Counted from the stretch's first letter, positions 19,482 through 28,933 are shown. The stretch is DNA of 64,000 nt from UBA4582 sp047629195 (GCA_047629195.1 JBLHWY010000010.1:3732-67731), one strand, 5' to 3'. The notes: generated by a model not told the origin, from the sequence alone. Program-made: numbers and translations.

Positions 19482-19624
19482 GGTGATTATATTCCCTAGT
19501 ATGGGTAAAACTGACTCCCTACTTCGAAACTCGAATAGACAATAAGGAGGTGGTCTAGCTATGAGGGGCTGATTTATCATTGTATCTATGACAGTATCTT
19601 AGCAATGAAACGCGTGAACAGATA

Positions 19625-20194
19625 ATGGATAAATCACAACTCGATGTAACCGGTCTAATACTCTGCGGTGGCAAAGGTAGCAGGTTGGGCAACAAAGATA
19701 AGGGCTTGGCTATCTTTAAAGGCAAGACATTGATTGAGCACATGATAGAGAGGGTTAAACCTCAGGTCGGTCACCTTCTGATCAATATCAATCAGAATGA
19801 AGAGCTCTATGCAGCCTATGGCGAACAGCTGACGACCGATCCTGACGATAATTTCATGGGGCCACTCGCTGGAATCTTAAGCGCGGCATCAGTTATCACC
19901 ACTGAATTTTGCTTCGTTATCCCTTGCGATATGCCTCACGTTCCACTCAATACTGTTGCAAGACTCTTCTCTGTAATGGATAAAAACATTGCAGTTGCTG
20001 TTTCAAACCAAGGCAGAGTACAACCACTGGTTCTATTAGTTAGAACGACCGCAATTAGCTCTATTATCAACAGGCTTGGTGGTCACAATAAATCCGTACT
20101 CGGTTGGTTAGAGTCAATCAACTACGTGACGGAAGATTTTCACGATTCACCAACCGCATTTCAAAACCTTAACGAACCTAGTCAATTTAAGTAA
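19625..20194 (+). CDS. mobA: Molybdenum cofactor guanylyltransferase
   Basis: Transfers GMP from GTP to molybdopterin to make the guanine dinucleotide cofactor. The nucleotidyltransferase signature GLILCGGKGSRLGNKDKGLA starts at residue 10; GPLAGILSA and FVIPCDMPHVP (metal-binding Asp) follow. 189 residues, normal. Divergent from the helicase gene and alone in its transcript, ending before a bidirectional terminator. It presumably supplies cofactor to bis-MGD enzymes such as the oxidoreductase encoded at 58.4-60.6 kb. Confidence 0.92.
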   Translation: MDKSQLDVTGLILCGGKGSRLGNKDKGLAIFKGKTLIEHMIERVKPQVGHLLININQNEELYAAYGEQLTTDPDDNFMGPLAGILSAASVITTEFCFVIPCDMPHVPLNTVARLFSVMDKNIAVAVSNQGRVQPLVLLVRTTAISSIINRLGGHNKSVLGWLESINYVTEDFHDSPTAFQNLNEPSQFK

Positions 20195-20359
20195 CAGAGA
20201 CACAACGCAGTCTCACAACAGCGCTTTGTCTAAACTTAAAAGGGTCAAGAGATTGTACGCGATGGGTGCGTATTGACTAGAAATTGAAGCGGGTTAACTA
20301 TCGCCGTCGGCGACTCCATTCTAGAACAAGAAGTTTCTCAGTCTGACGAAGGGAAGCAG

Positions 20360-20388
20360 AAAAAGGCCCTCCAAAAGAGAGCCTTTTT
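20360..20388. terminator. Bidirectional rho-independent terminator
   Basis: AAAAAGGC (20360-20367) pairs with GCCTTTTT (20381-20388), extended by CTC/GAG past one mismatch, around a five-base loop. Runs of A and T flank it on both sides, so it can stop the leftward histone-like transcript and the rightward mobA transcript. Between mobA and this hairpin (20195-20359) I see nothing else. Confidence 0.85.
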
Positions 20389-20396
20389 CAAACAAC

Positions 20397-20816
20397 TTAC
20401 TTCTTTTTAGCGGCTTTCTTCTTTACAGCAGGCGCTTTCTTTGGCGCTACTTTCTTCTTCGCAGCAGGCGCTTTCTTTGCCGCTACTTTCTTCTTCGCAG
20501 CAGGCGCTTTCTTTGCCGCTACTTTCTTCTTTGCAGCAGGCGCTTTCTTTGCCGCTACTTTCTTCTTCGCAGCAGGCGCTTTCTTTGCTGCTACTTTTTT
20601 CTTCGCAGCGGGGGCTTTCTTTACTGCTACCTTTTTCTTGGCAACCGGTTTCTTCTTCGCAGCTACTTTTTTCTTGGCAGCAGGCGCTTTCTTTGCAGCT
20701 GGCTTTGTTTTAGCAGCTACTTTTTTCTTAGCCACTACTTTTTTCTTAGCCACAACTTTTTTCGCAATCGGCTTTTTCTTAGACGCTACCTTTTTCTTTT
20801 TAGCAACCACTTTCAC
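20397..20816 (-). CDS. Lysine/alanine-rich histone-H1-like repeat protein
   Basis: 139 residues made almost only of Lys, Ala, Val and Pro, without acidic residues, resembling the C-terminal tail of histone H1 and bacterial AlgP- and HctB-like proteins; such proteins bind DNA and may compact the nucleoid. Residues 63-134 are six nearly identical 12-residue units (VAAKKAPAAKKK) encoded by a 36-bp tandem repeat. A clear AGGAG lies before the ATG. The 277 bp upstream (20817-21093) are very A/T-rich with several A-runs and no gene. Exact function unknown; copy number may vary between strains. Confidence 0.85.
   Translation of the reverse strand: MKVVAKKKKVASKKKPIAKKVVAKKKVVAKKKVAAKTKPAAKKAPAAKKKVAAKKKPVAKKKVAVKKAPAAKKKVAAKKAPAAKKKVAAKKAPAAKKKVAAKKAPAAKKKVAAKKAPAAKKKVAPKKAPAVKKKAAKKK
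20415..20630 (-). repeat. Six copies of a 36-bp coding tandem repeat
   Basis: Each unit encodes VA(A/V/P)KKAPA(A/V)KKK. Central units are nearly identical at the DNA level, while the outer ones have third-position and some first-position changes. Such arrays are prone to slipped-strand copy-number change and assembly collapse. Confidence 0.92.
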
Positions 20817-21093
20817 ACTCCTGTCTTACTGTTGAAGAACAAATATTCGTTAGAGCAGAACTACGTTCTTAGTACGTTTTTGCCTAGCATCTGTATTACT
20901 TCTCCTCGGCAGTGCGTTTTTACAAAACACAATTGAAGAAACTACGCATACAGTTGCATCAACGAAGAGAAGTTTAGACAAAAAAAAACAAATTGCAAAA
21001 TTTTTCTAAAAAAAACGTATCTTTTTCAACGTTTTACCTGATTATCTTAAAAAAAAACTAACAAACATGCTCTATCTAACCAAAAACGCAACT

Positions 21094-21759
21094 TCATACG
21101 TTCGTTTGATCATTCAAAATTGCGAAGACTTTTTTCGAAATGTCATCCGTAGAACCTAAACCATCAATTGCATTATAAGAAAGCGTGGATCCACTTTCAC
21201 TAGAAATAGTCCGATAAAACGCTACCAAAGGCTCTGTCTGTTCGGCGTAAACTTTCAACCGTTCATGGACTGTCTCCTCTGTATCATCGTCTCTTTGAAT
21301 AAGAGGCTCTCCGGTTTCATCATCTTTGTCTTCAATTTTCGGTGGATCAAACAAAACATGATAAATTCGCCCTGAACCTGGATGAACTCTACGTCCACTA
21401 AGGCGTTGTACGATTTCTTCTTCGGGTACTTTAATTTCTATGACACTGTCGATAACAATATTCTCATCAACCAATGCTTGTGCTTGCGGGATAGTGCGAG
21501 GAAAACCATCAAACAAAAATCCTTTTTTGCAGTCAGGCTGCTGAATTCGTTCTTTAACTAGATCGATGATAATCCCGTCTGTCACTAAAGCACCTGATTC
21601 AAGGACTGCTTTTACTTTTATCCCTAGAGGCGAACCAGCCTGAATAGCTTCTCGAAGCATGTCACCCGTTGAAATTTGAGGTATCCCAAATTTTTCCATG
21701 ACCAGTTTCGCTTGTGTACCTTTGCCCACACCAGGTGCGCCCAATAGAATCATCTTCAC
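21094..21759 (-). CDS. adk: Adenylate kinase
   Basis: Interconverts ATP, ADP and AMP. It has the P-loop MILLGAPGVGKGTQA, the AMP-binding ISTGDMLREA and the GFPRTIPQA motif, plus a long LID domain (GRRVHPGSGRIYHVLFDPPK) without zinc-binding cysteines, the usual gammaproteobacterial long form. 221 residues. It lies downstream of relA with a 140-bp spacer; in Pseudomonas adk neighbours tsaB instead, so the region is mildly rearranged. Confidence 0.98.
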   Translation of the reverse strand: MKMILLGAPGVGKGTQAKLVMEKFGIPQISTGDMLREAIQAGSPLGIKVKAVLESGALVTDGIIIDLVKERIQQPDCKKGFLFDGFPRTIPQAQALVDENIVIDSVIEIKVPEEEIVQRLSGRRVHPGSGRIYHVLFDPPKIEDKDDETGEPLIQRDDDTEETVHERLKVYAEQTEPLVAFYRTISSESGSTLSYNAIDGLGSTDDISKKVFAILNDQTNV

Positions 21760-21899
21760 GTCAGAATCTCCCGACTTTTAGTTAAATTAAAAAGGTTAAC
21801 ATCCGCAATGAATCAATAGTACCCAAGATACCGTCGCGCCGCAGCGTAACCGGATCCCAACTAGCACCCACAAGAAGGATAGACTATCGATTCGGTTAA

Positions 21900-24122
21900 C
21901 TACTCAGAAACAACTCTCTGTGCTGAAATTATATTTGAGAGCGTTTCAATTTTCTCCAAGGTTTGTAACAAACCGTTGATACTTGTGACTTCAATCTCCA
22001 TCGCAATATTGACTCTGTTGTTTCGTCTACCGCTACTCATGGATATTACGTTGGTCCGCTCCAGCATCAATACACCCGTGACATCATGTAGTAACCCGGG
22101 ACGATCGTAAGAAAAGATTTCAATATTCACAGGAAAAGTCAGAGCAGTGTCGTGTCTCCAGTCAAGACGAATGATTCGTCCTGCCAGATTAGCTTGTAAA
22201 GCCTTTAGGCAGTCTTGGCGATGCACGCACACCTTGTTGGCATCATCAATGATACCTACGATGGAATCTCCTGGTGCGGCTTTACAGCACGTCGAAATTT
22301 CATGCTCTAACTGACCCAAGCCATTAATCAATGATAGTTCTTGATCCAGTGGCTGCGCTTCGCGAGGTAACAGACTCAATTGTCGATCGCGTTGATCAAG
22401 TTCAACTAGGCTAACGGCTTTTTCAACAATCTTCAGAACACTAACTTCACCAACACCAATTTGAGCATAGAGGTCTTCAGGTTTCTTATACCCAAGTGAC
22501 TTGACCAATGTATTCAGATCCGCGTTCTCAAAGCCCAGATGTCGCAGCTCCTCGATTAGCAACTTCTCACCTTCTGCGGAGTTTTTTCTCTTTGTTCTTT
22601 GACCGAACCAAGACTGAATCTTTGCTTTCGCGCGACTGGTGGCTACGTAACCAAGATGCTCGTGCAACCATTCCCTACGAGGTTCTTGTTTGTCTCCAAC
22701 AATGATTTCAACCTGATCACCAGATTTCAATACAGTATTGAGTGGCACAACCTTACCGTTGACCTTCGCCCCGCTACACTTGTGGCCAACTTCTGTGTGA
22801 ACACGATATGCAAAATCAACCGGTGTAGCCTTAGGCATCATGTCGATGACTTGACCTTCTCTTGTGAACAGGTAAACCCTGTCGAGACTAACTTCGGCCA
22901 GCAAGTCCTTTGATATTCCAGTGACGTCGCCAAGTTCTTCTTCCCAATCTAGTAAGGTGCGAAGCCAGTCTATTCGCTGCTGATATGCTTCAGGTTCAGG
23001 GTCATTTTCAATGGACTTGTACTGCCAATGGGAGCAGACACCGTATTCAGCCTCCTCGTGCATTTCAAATGTCCGAATTTGCACTTCAAGCACATTGCCT
23101 TCCGGACCGATTACAGCAGTATGTAAACTGCGGTAACCATTTTCTTTTGGTGATGCAATGTAGTCGTCGAATTCGTGTGGCAGGTTTCGCCAACAACCGT
23201 GAACAATACCAAGCGTGCGGTAACAATCGTTGATATCGGGAACCAACACCCTCACAGCACGCACGTCATAAACCTGAGAGAACGAAATTCCTTTGTTTTG
23301 CATCTTACGCCAGATACTGTAAATGTGTTTTGCACGCCCGTCGATCTGCGCCTCGACGTGAACTTCTTTTAGTTTTAGCTTGAGTGTCTCAATAACTTGT
23401 TCGATATAGTCTTGTCGATCTCTACGCTTCTCAGCTAACAGGGAAGCAATTCTTTTATATGCCAGAGGCTCAAGATATCGGAAGGACATATCCTCCAATT
23501 CCCACTTAAGATGGCCGATACCCAATCGATGCGCCAAGGGCGAATAAATTTCGAAAACTTCCCGCGCCAACCTAATTCTTTTGCTCGGCTCAGCACTCGC
23601 AATAGCTCTGATAGCACAGGTTCGCTCAGCCAACTTTATGAGCGCCACCCTGACATCATCGACGATTGAAATGAGCAACCGTTTAGCCTGCTCAAGCTGA
23701 TCTTTTTGTTCTCCAAGCACTTCGGACTTTGAGAATTGAATGTTACTAATGGCAGCCATTTTGAGAACGCCTTCAACCAGCGCTGCAACACTTGCACCAA
23801 ATTGTTTTTTGACATGATTCAAAGTGATTTGATTTTCTCGGACTGCGCGATAAATGATCGCAGCAACAATACCGTCTTCATCTATTCGCAGATCCATCAG
23901 GATCACGGCCATATCAAGTCCGGTACGAAAACTACTTCGACCTGCATTCCACACAGTGTTTGTTGAAATGGCCTTGGCTTCCGCCTGCTCGGAGAGGTCA
24001 CATACTTCTCGAATTCGTGCGAGATTCAGTGATGGATAGTTTTCGTTTATCTGGCACAACCACAGTTCAAGATCTATACGACCATCAACATCAAGCGGTT
24101 GCTCTTCTCGAACTTTAACCAT
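21900..24122 (-). CDS. relA: GTP pyrophosphokinase (stringent response)
   Basis: Makes (p)ppGpp on starved ribosomes. 740 residues: an N-terminal pseudo-HD hydrolase domain whose HD motif is replaced (LRIDEDGIVAAIIYRAVREN); the synthetase domain with FSQVYDVRAVRVLVPDI and EFDDYIASPKENGYRSLHT, where EFDD is the E-x-D-D motif of synthesis-only RelA rather than the R-x-K-D of SpoT; then TGS (VYLFTREGQVIDMMPK), a Cys-containing zinc-finger-like region (CCKAAPGD) and a C-terminal ACT domain (FSYDRPGLLHDVTGVLM). It follows rlmD, the classical gammaproteobacterial order, but mazG is absent downstream. Confidence 0.98.
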   Translation of the reverse strand: MVKVREEQPLDVDGRIDLELWLCQINENYPSLNLARIREVCDLSEQAEAKAISTNTVWNAGRSSFRTGLDMAVILMDLRIDEDGIVAAIIYRAVRENQITLNHVKKQFGASVAALVEGVLKMAAISNIQFSKSEVLGEQKDQLEQAKRLLISIVDDVRVALIKLAERTCAIRAIASAEPSKRIRLAREVFEIYSPLAHRLGIGHLKWELEDMSFRYLEPLAYKRIASLLAEKRRDRQDYIEQVIETLKLKLKEVHVEAQIDGRAKHIYSIWRKMQNKGISFSQVYDVRAVRVLVPDINDCYRTLGIVHGCWRNLPHEFDDYIASPKENGYRSLHTAVIGPEGNVLEVQIRTFEMHEEAEYGVCSHWQYKSIENDPEPEAYQQRIDWLRTLLDWEEELGDVTGISKDLLAEVSLDRVYLFTREGQVIDMMPKATPVDFAYRVHTEVGHKCSGAKVNGKVVPLNTVLKSGDQVEIIVGDKQEPRREWLHEHLGYVATSRAKAKIQSWFGQRTKRKNSAEGEKLLIEELRHLGFENADLNTLVKSLGYKKPEDLYAQIGVGEVSVLKIVEKAVSLVELDQRDRQLSLLPREAQPLDQELSLINGLGQLEHEISTCCKAAPGDSIVGIIDDANKVCVHRQDCLKALQANLAGRIIRLDWRHDTALTFPVNIEIFSYDRPGLLHDVTGVLMLERTNVISMSSGRRNNRVNIAMEIEVTSINGLLQTLEKIETLSNIISAQRVVSE

Positions 24123-24301
24123 ATTTGATTTCAGGCTTTTCTTGAATTACTTGAGTTGCTAGTGCTTAGCTTTTGCGGGATTTCTACCGCTATACGTACT
24201 ACAAAACTAATTACACTTCTTGTATCGCTAGTCAAATCCATCATAGCTTCAGACACCCGTTCATTACCTAAGGAGTTCTATTATAACTTGCTATGCCTTT
24301 C

Positions 24302-25606
24302 CTAGTTAGAAGAAAAACAGGCAATAGATTCAACATGATTCGTATGTGGGAACATATCGATAACACCCGCTGTTTCGAATCGATAGCCACTTTCAACCAG
24401 CAATTTAGCGTCTCTCGCAAGGGTCGCTGGATTGCAGGAGACGTACACTAACCTTTCAACCTTATGGGTTGCAAGCTTTTTGCACACCTCTTCCGCACCA
24501 CTTCTAGGCGGGTCTAAAAGCACTTTATTGATTCCCTGCAGGCCAGGTATATCAAGGCCCTCAGCGAAGAGATCGGCAGCCAAGAAATGTGTGTTTTTTA
24601 AGTTATTTCGATCTGCATTTTCCCTCGCCCGAATAACGCTTGACTCGGATGCTTCGATACCAAGAACTGAACGCGCAACCGTTGCTAATGGAAGGCTGAA
24701 ATTTCCGATGCCGCAAAATGCATCGAACACATTGTCTTCGCTATTTAGCGATAACAATTCAATCGCCAAAGGAATCATATCTCTGTTAATCCTCTGGTTT
24801 ATCTGGATAAAGTCCATGGGGTGAAAGTCAAAAACAAGCCCATAAGCTGGTAGAGAGTAGCTCAATCGCTCTCGACCATCAGCAGGATAAATTTTGTGCA
24901 CAGACAATTCATTTCCAGGTTGCAGATAGATTGAAACATTATGTTCCGCTCCAAATTCCGCAAATAGCTGCAAGTCTGCAGCGTTAACTTCTTCCAGATG
25001 CCGGAACACCAATGCTGTCTCACTATCGCCAACAGCTACTTCAATTTGCGGAAGCGCACGGCAAACAGAAAGCTTTTCAACAAGGAATGCTAAAGCTTCA
25101 ATTCGCTCACCAACAGATTCACGCAACACAGGGCAGGCATCAATTTCAGAGATATATGGTTTCATTTTTTCACGAAAACCAACAAGCACTTTCCCCATTT
25201 TATCGACAAACTTTACACCAAGCCGCGCTTTACTCCGATAACCTCTAACGGGACCAGTGAGGGGCGGAAGCCATTTGTCAGGAACGCTCCCATCTAACAT
25301 GCTCACCAACTGCCGATGTTTAAATTGAATCTGTGCCGAGGGTTCAAAATGTTGAAGGCTACAGCCACCACACCTTTCAGCAGCAGCGCACATTGGTTGA
25401 ACTCTATCAGGGTTTTTATTGGCGACACTTATCGTCTTGTATACTAATTTACGCCGCTTTCGAACATAGGGTTCAGCTGTGACCGTTTCATTGGGGAGCG
25501 CGCCAAGTACTGCAACTCGTTCGTCCAGCGTTGTGCCATAACCATCTGCATGCAGCCCTTCAATTTCCATCTCAACAGGGTCGAAATTTTTTATTCGCTT
25601 TGCCAT
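24302..25606 (-). CDS. rlmD: 23S rRNA (uracil1939-C5)-methyltransferase
   Basis: S-adenosylmethionine-dependent m5U1939 methyltransferase with an iron-sulfur cluster. An N-terminal TRAM domain (VEMEIEGLHADGYG) is followed by cluster cysteines in CAAAERCGGCSLQHF, the motif DAFCGIGNFSLPLA, DPPRSGAEEV and the catalytic-Cys region VYVSCNPATLARD. 434 residues, normal. It begins 18 bp after the cysM stop and lies 179 bp before relA, so cysM-rlmD(-relA) form a likely operon. Confidence 0.97.
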   Translation of the reverse strand: MAKRIKNFDPVEMEIEGLHADGYGTTLDERVAVLGALPNETVTAEPYVRKRRKLVYKTISVANKNPDRVQPMCAAAERCGGCSLQHFEPSAQIQFKHRQLVSMLDGSVPDKWLPPLTGPVRGYRSKARLGVKFVDKMGKVLVGFREKMKPYISEIDACPVLRESVGERIEALAFLVEKLSVCRALPQIEVAVGDSETALVFRHLEEVNAADLQLFAEFGAEHNVSIYLQPGNELSVHKIYPADGRERLSYSLPAYGLVFDFHPMDFIQINQRINRDMIPLAIELLSLNSEDNVFDAFCGIGNFSLPLATVARSVLGIEASESSVIRARENADRNNLKNTHFLAADLFAEGLDIPGLQGINKVLLDPPRSGAEEVCKKLATHKVERLVYVSCNPATLARDAKLLVESGYRFETAGVIDMFPHTNHVESIACFSSN

Positions 25607-25624
25607 TCTTTACTCAGTACGTAG

Positions 25625-26551
25625 CTAGGTTGTTGCCGGATCAGGCTGGTTAAACACCCCAGTAGATAAATATCGATCGCCGCGATCACAAATGATAGCG
25701 ACGATTGTTGCGTTCTCGACCTCTCGGCTTATTTGAAGCGCGCCAGCTAGAGAACCACCAGAAGACACGCCGCAAAATATGCCCTCTTGCGTCGCTAATT
25801 GTCGCATTGATATCTCGGCCAGCGACTGATCTATATCGATCACCCTGTCGACCAGGGTGCTGTCAAAAATACTTGGTAGATAGGACTCCGGCCAACGTCT
25901 GATACCGGGAATCGCTGACCCTTCTACTGGCTGCAAACCCACAATTTGAACTTCGGGTTTGGCTTCTCTGAAATATCGAGCGACTCCCATGATGGTGCCA
26001 GTAGTGCCCATTGAACTGACGAAATGGGTAATATTACCTTGGGTCTGTTCCATCAACTCCGGCCCTGTTCCCTCATAATGGGCCAATGGGTTATCTGGAT
26101 TAGAAAACTGATCGAGCACTTTCCCTTTACCCTCTTTTTCCATTTGAAGTGCAAGATCGCGAGCACCTTCCATACCATCTTCTTTACTCACATCAATCAA
26201 GGTTGCACCGTATGCTGCCATTGCCGATTTGCGCTCAGCGCTCATGTGGGAAGGCATAATTAATACCATTTTATATCCCTTGATTGCAGCGACCATCGCC
26301 AGAGCAATCCCTGTATTGCCACTAGTGGCCTCAATCAACGTATCGCCAGGAGAAATATCTCCTCGCATTTCTGCTCTCGCGATCATGCTCAGCGCGGGTC
26401 TATCCTTCACTGAACCTGCGGGATTATTACCCTCAAGTTTCAGTAGAATCGTATTACTGGTTTCACCAGCCAAACGCTGTAACCGCACCAAAGGTGTGTT
26501 CCCTACAAAAGCGTCTATCGTTGGGTATGTGATCTTATTCATAAGCTTCAA
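25625..26551 (-). CDS. cysM: Cysteine synthase B
   Basis: PLP enzyme making cysteine (or S-sulfocysteine) from O-acetylserine. The PLP lysine is in PAGSVKDRPAL, the phosphate loop EATSGNTGIALAM and the substrate segment VSSMGTTGTIMGVARY are intact, and GIFCGVSSGGSLAGAL closes the fold. 308 residues and the GIRRWP segment fit CysM rather than CysK. A second ATG at codon 4 is an equally likely start. Divergent from the degenerate GacS-like gene, as cysM borders gacS in Pseudomonas. Confidence 0.96.
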   Translation of the reverse strand: MKLMNKITYPTIDAFVGNTPLVRLQRLAGETSNTILLKLEGNNPAGSVKDRPALSMIARAEMRGDISPGDTLIEATSGNTGIALAMVAAIKGYKMVLIMPSHMSAERKSAMAAYGATLIDVSKEDGMEGARDLALQMEKEGKGKVLDQFSNPDNPLAHYEGTGPELMEQTQGNITHFVSSMGTTGTIMGVARYFREAKPEVQIVGLQPVEGSAIPGIRRWPESYLPSIFDSTLVDRVIDIDQSLAEISMRQLATQEGIFCGVSSGGSLAGALQISREVENATIVAIICDRGDRYLSTGVFNQPDPATT

Positions 26552-26666
26552 ACTTTAATTAGCGGAATTAGTTGGCAATGATAGGAGAACTCTAACAATC
26601 CATATAATATCAGGATAATCTAAGTTAATTCCCTGATGTAATAACATTTTGCCGGGAATCAAGATT

Positions 26667-28493
26667 TTGAGCAAAAAAACCACAAAAAAACCGCCTAAAA
26701 CTAAAGTTATCGTTCAGGGCTTCCGGCAACTATTGCATGGTCCTCTGAGGAAGATTAGGGGATTTTCCAATCTGCTGGTTTATCAAGAGGTTTCGGTAAG
26801 CCTCGCGTTGCAGGAAATGCAAGAAGCTAACGACGAATTAAGTTTCCATCACTTGGAAAATAACAAAACTTACCAAGCTCAACTCGAATCAAAACCAGAT
26901 GAGCCATTTGAAATCAGAGAACTCGTTGATCGAGTAATTTCGTTAGTCATGAGCAGCCTTCTAGAACCCAATCTAGATATCCTCTATCACTACACTGAAG
27001 GCCAGCATCACTACCGGACCGGAAACAAGGCAGCCATCACCTCGCTGATATTCAATTTCATATTATACCGGGTCGCCAACACCCACCTAAACCAGAAAGT
27101 ACATGATTCAGTTCGACATGTTATTTCCTTCGATATATGTGACACATCAACAGGAATAGAGTTCACCCAAGAGGTTAGACCTGACGAGACTACGCATTCC
27201 AAGATTGAAGACACCGGACCGATAAGTCATCAGCTTAAAGAACTTGTTGAACTTACCCACGCACGCATGCAGGCCAACGTCTTAGATATTCCAATAAAAA
27301 CATCCATGCAGAACAGCAGAGCACGATTTTCAGGACTGTCATCGAAAATTATCAGCTCTAACTTATTAAGGTATTCCGCCTTCGCAAATCGGCTAAATGA
27401 CTTCGGAATAAAAATTATCGCAAATGACGAGCCTGCAAATTGTTATTTTGTTGATGCTGAAAACCAAACCCTCTTGAAGACGGACATTGATCGACTGGCT
27501 GAATCAGGGTCTGTATTTCTATTCAATAGCCGTCATCTAACAGGCGAAAGAAATTGTATCCATTTAAAGTACCCAATCAGACACAGCGAATTACTCTTCG
27601 AACTCGCTCAAGTAAACCTTCTGCAGTCACAAAGCCAAAGTGAAGGGCCACATGTCATGGTAGTTGACGACAACCCGCAAAACCTCAGGCTAGTCGTCAA
27701 ACATCTCGAATCGCTAGGTATCGGATCCACTTCTGCAACAGACGGTAACGAGGCAATCACACTTTATGGCGAACACATTGACCTAATCTTTATGGATCTA
27801 CATATGCCAGGTATGAGCGGCTTCGAAACAGCCTTAGCGATTAGAAGCTCAACATTTCCTAAGGTACCCATCGTTGCACTCTCAGCAGATCTTTCTGCTG
27901 ATGATATTGCCCAAGCGCTACTTTGCGGCATTAATGGGATCTTTGAAAAACCAATAGATCGTGCGATCATCCAACAAGCACTCATACAACACGTCGATTA
28001 TACACCCGAATATTTTAGACTTAATGAACCACAGGCAACACAAAGTAGGAAACCACCCAATCGAACAAATAGGGTAGGCACTCCAATTATTTTTGACATT
28101 TATTTATCGTTAGAACGCGCAGACAATCGCGCGGACATTGCAAAAGAAATGATGGAAATGTTGATTGAGTCTCTGCCAACAGATATTGCAAAGTTAAACG
28201 CGCAAGACCAGTTGGATGACTATATTTCTATGTCAGAGGTGACTCATCGAATGAAAGGTGCTTGCTGCTACTGCGGTGTACCAAAATTTGAAGACTCGAT
28301 AAAGAAGCTGCATATATTGCTAAAAAGCAAACAAGCTTTAGCTGAACAAGACCAGAATAACCAAACCAGGCAAGGTATAAAATCTCTGGTCCTCGTTATA
28401 AATCGTGACGCAACAGACCTGATTCAATGGCATGCCAAAAGCATAGACCCATTCTTTAACCATCAGAAAAATCAAGAACCAAAATCACAATGA
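26667..28493 (+). CDS. Soluble GacS/BarA-like protein with degenerate kinase core, receiver and Hpt domains
   Basis: It keeps the order of the GacS/BarA cytoplasmic part but not its catalysis. No membrane segment, periplasmic domain or HAMP is present. A relic dimerisation helix reads QLLHGPLRKIRGFSNLL (residues about 21-37, lacking the E-I-R-T after the His). The ATPase region (about 75-240) has no recognisable N, G1 or G2 box. A pseudo-receiver-like stretch follows, then an intact receiver (VMVVDDNPQN; acidic pair D334-D335, phospho-Asp D377 in FMDLHMPG, K428 in EKPI) and an Hpt domain (HRMKGACCYCGVP, H527). The TTG at 26667 is chosen because gggaa lies upstream; a TTG at 26649 is possible. 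Divergent from cysM. Likely a phosphorelay adaptor fed by another kinase; this role is inferred. Confidence 0.85.
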   Translation: MSKKTTKKPPKTKVIVQGFRQLLHGPLRKIRGFSNLLVYQEVSVSLALQEMQEANDELSFHHLENNKTYQAQLESKPDEPFEIRELVDRVISLVMSSLLEPNLDILYHYTEGQHHYRTGNKAAITSLIFNFILYRVANTHLNQKVHDSVRHVISFDICDTSTGIEFTQEVRPDETTHSKIEDTGPISHQLKELVELTHARMQANVLDIPIKTSMQNSRARFSGLSSKIISSNLLRYSAFANRLNDFGIKIIANDEPANCYFVDAENQTLLKTDIDRLAESGSVFLFNSRHLTGERNCIHLKYPIRHSELLFELAQVNLLQSQSQSEGPHVMVVDDNPQNLRLVVKHLESLGIGSTSATDGNEAITLYGEHIDLIFMDLHMPGMSGFETALAIRSSTFPKVPIVALSADLSADDIAQALLCGINGIFEKPIDRAIIQQALIQHVDYTPEYFRLNEPQATQSRKPPNRTNRVGTPIIFDIYLSLERADNRADIAKEMMEMLIESLPTDIAKLNAQDQLDDYISMSEVTHRMKGACCYCGVPKFEDSIKKLHILLKSKQALAEQDQNNQTRQGIKSLVLVINRDATDLIQWHAKSIDPFFNHQKNQEPKSQ

Positions 28494-28534
28494 CAGGCTT
28501 GCATTTGCTAATGCCAAGCTGAGCAAAAGCCTGT
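28493..28534. terminator. Inverted repeat between convergent genes, possible terminator
   Basis: ACAGGCTT (28493-28500) and AAGCCTGT (28527-28534) are perfect 8-bp arms; the loop contains a smaller GCAT/ATGC hairpin. It begins at the stop of the GacS-like gene and ends just before the acpS stop. The T-runs are weak. Confidence 0.5.
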
Positions 28535-28536
28535 AA

Positions 28537-28920
28537 TTAGGGGCCCTCGAGCACAGCAAACGCGATTGCTAGCCCTTCTTCATCAGAAACCGACAGGTGT
28601 AACGACTGTACGCCCATCAAATTTGCATGCGAAAGGGCATGACCATGCAAAACGACATAAGGCGCGCCTGAAGGGTAATGCTTAACTTCGATACTACTGA
28701 AGTAAACACCACTACGCATCCCCGTGCCTAGAGCTTTGGCTACTGCCTCTTTGGCAGCAAAACGCTTCGCAAGATAGTTCACTTTATTGCGTACCGAGCC
28801 AAATTCCTCAAGTTCACCGGGAGATAAGATTTTAATTGCGAATCGCTCACCCCATCTCTCGAAGCTAGCGCGAATTCGCGCTGTTCTCACTAAGTCCGTT
28901 CCAATACCTTTAATCATCAC
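28537..28920 (-). CDS. acpS: Holo-[acyl-carrier-protein] synthase
   Basis: Transfers 4'-phosphopantetheine from CoA to apo-ACP. The metal-binding start IKGIGTDLVRTARI and the KRFAAKEAVAKALGTG motif are diagnostic. 127 residues. It begins 13 bp after recO on the same strand; pdxJ, which lies between recO and acpS in most gammaproteobacteria, is absent here. Confidence 0.97.
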   Translation of the reverse strand: MMIKGIGTDLVRTARIRASFERWGERFAIKILSPGELEEFGSVRNKVNYLAKRFAAKEAVAKALGTGMRSGVYFSSIEVKHYPSGAPYVVLHGHALSHANLMGVQSLHLSVSDEEGLAIAFAVLEGP

Positions 28921-28933
28921 TAGTGCACATTAC

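Noticed and set aside
20415..20630. Tandem repeats that might suggest a CRISPR array
   Set aside because: The units are contiguous and coding, with no unique spacers between them.
20441..20713. Rightward open frame rich in Ser and Leu
   Set aside because: It is the antisense of the Lys/Ala repeat gene; the repeat keeps all frames open.
26667..28493. GacS-like gene as a decayed pseudogene
   Set aside because: More than 600 codons stay open, and the receiver and Hpt domains keep all key residues, which argues for selection.
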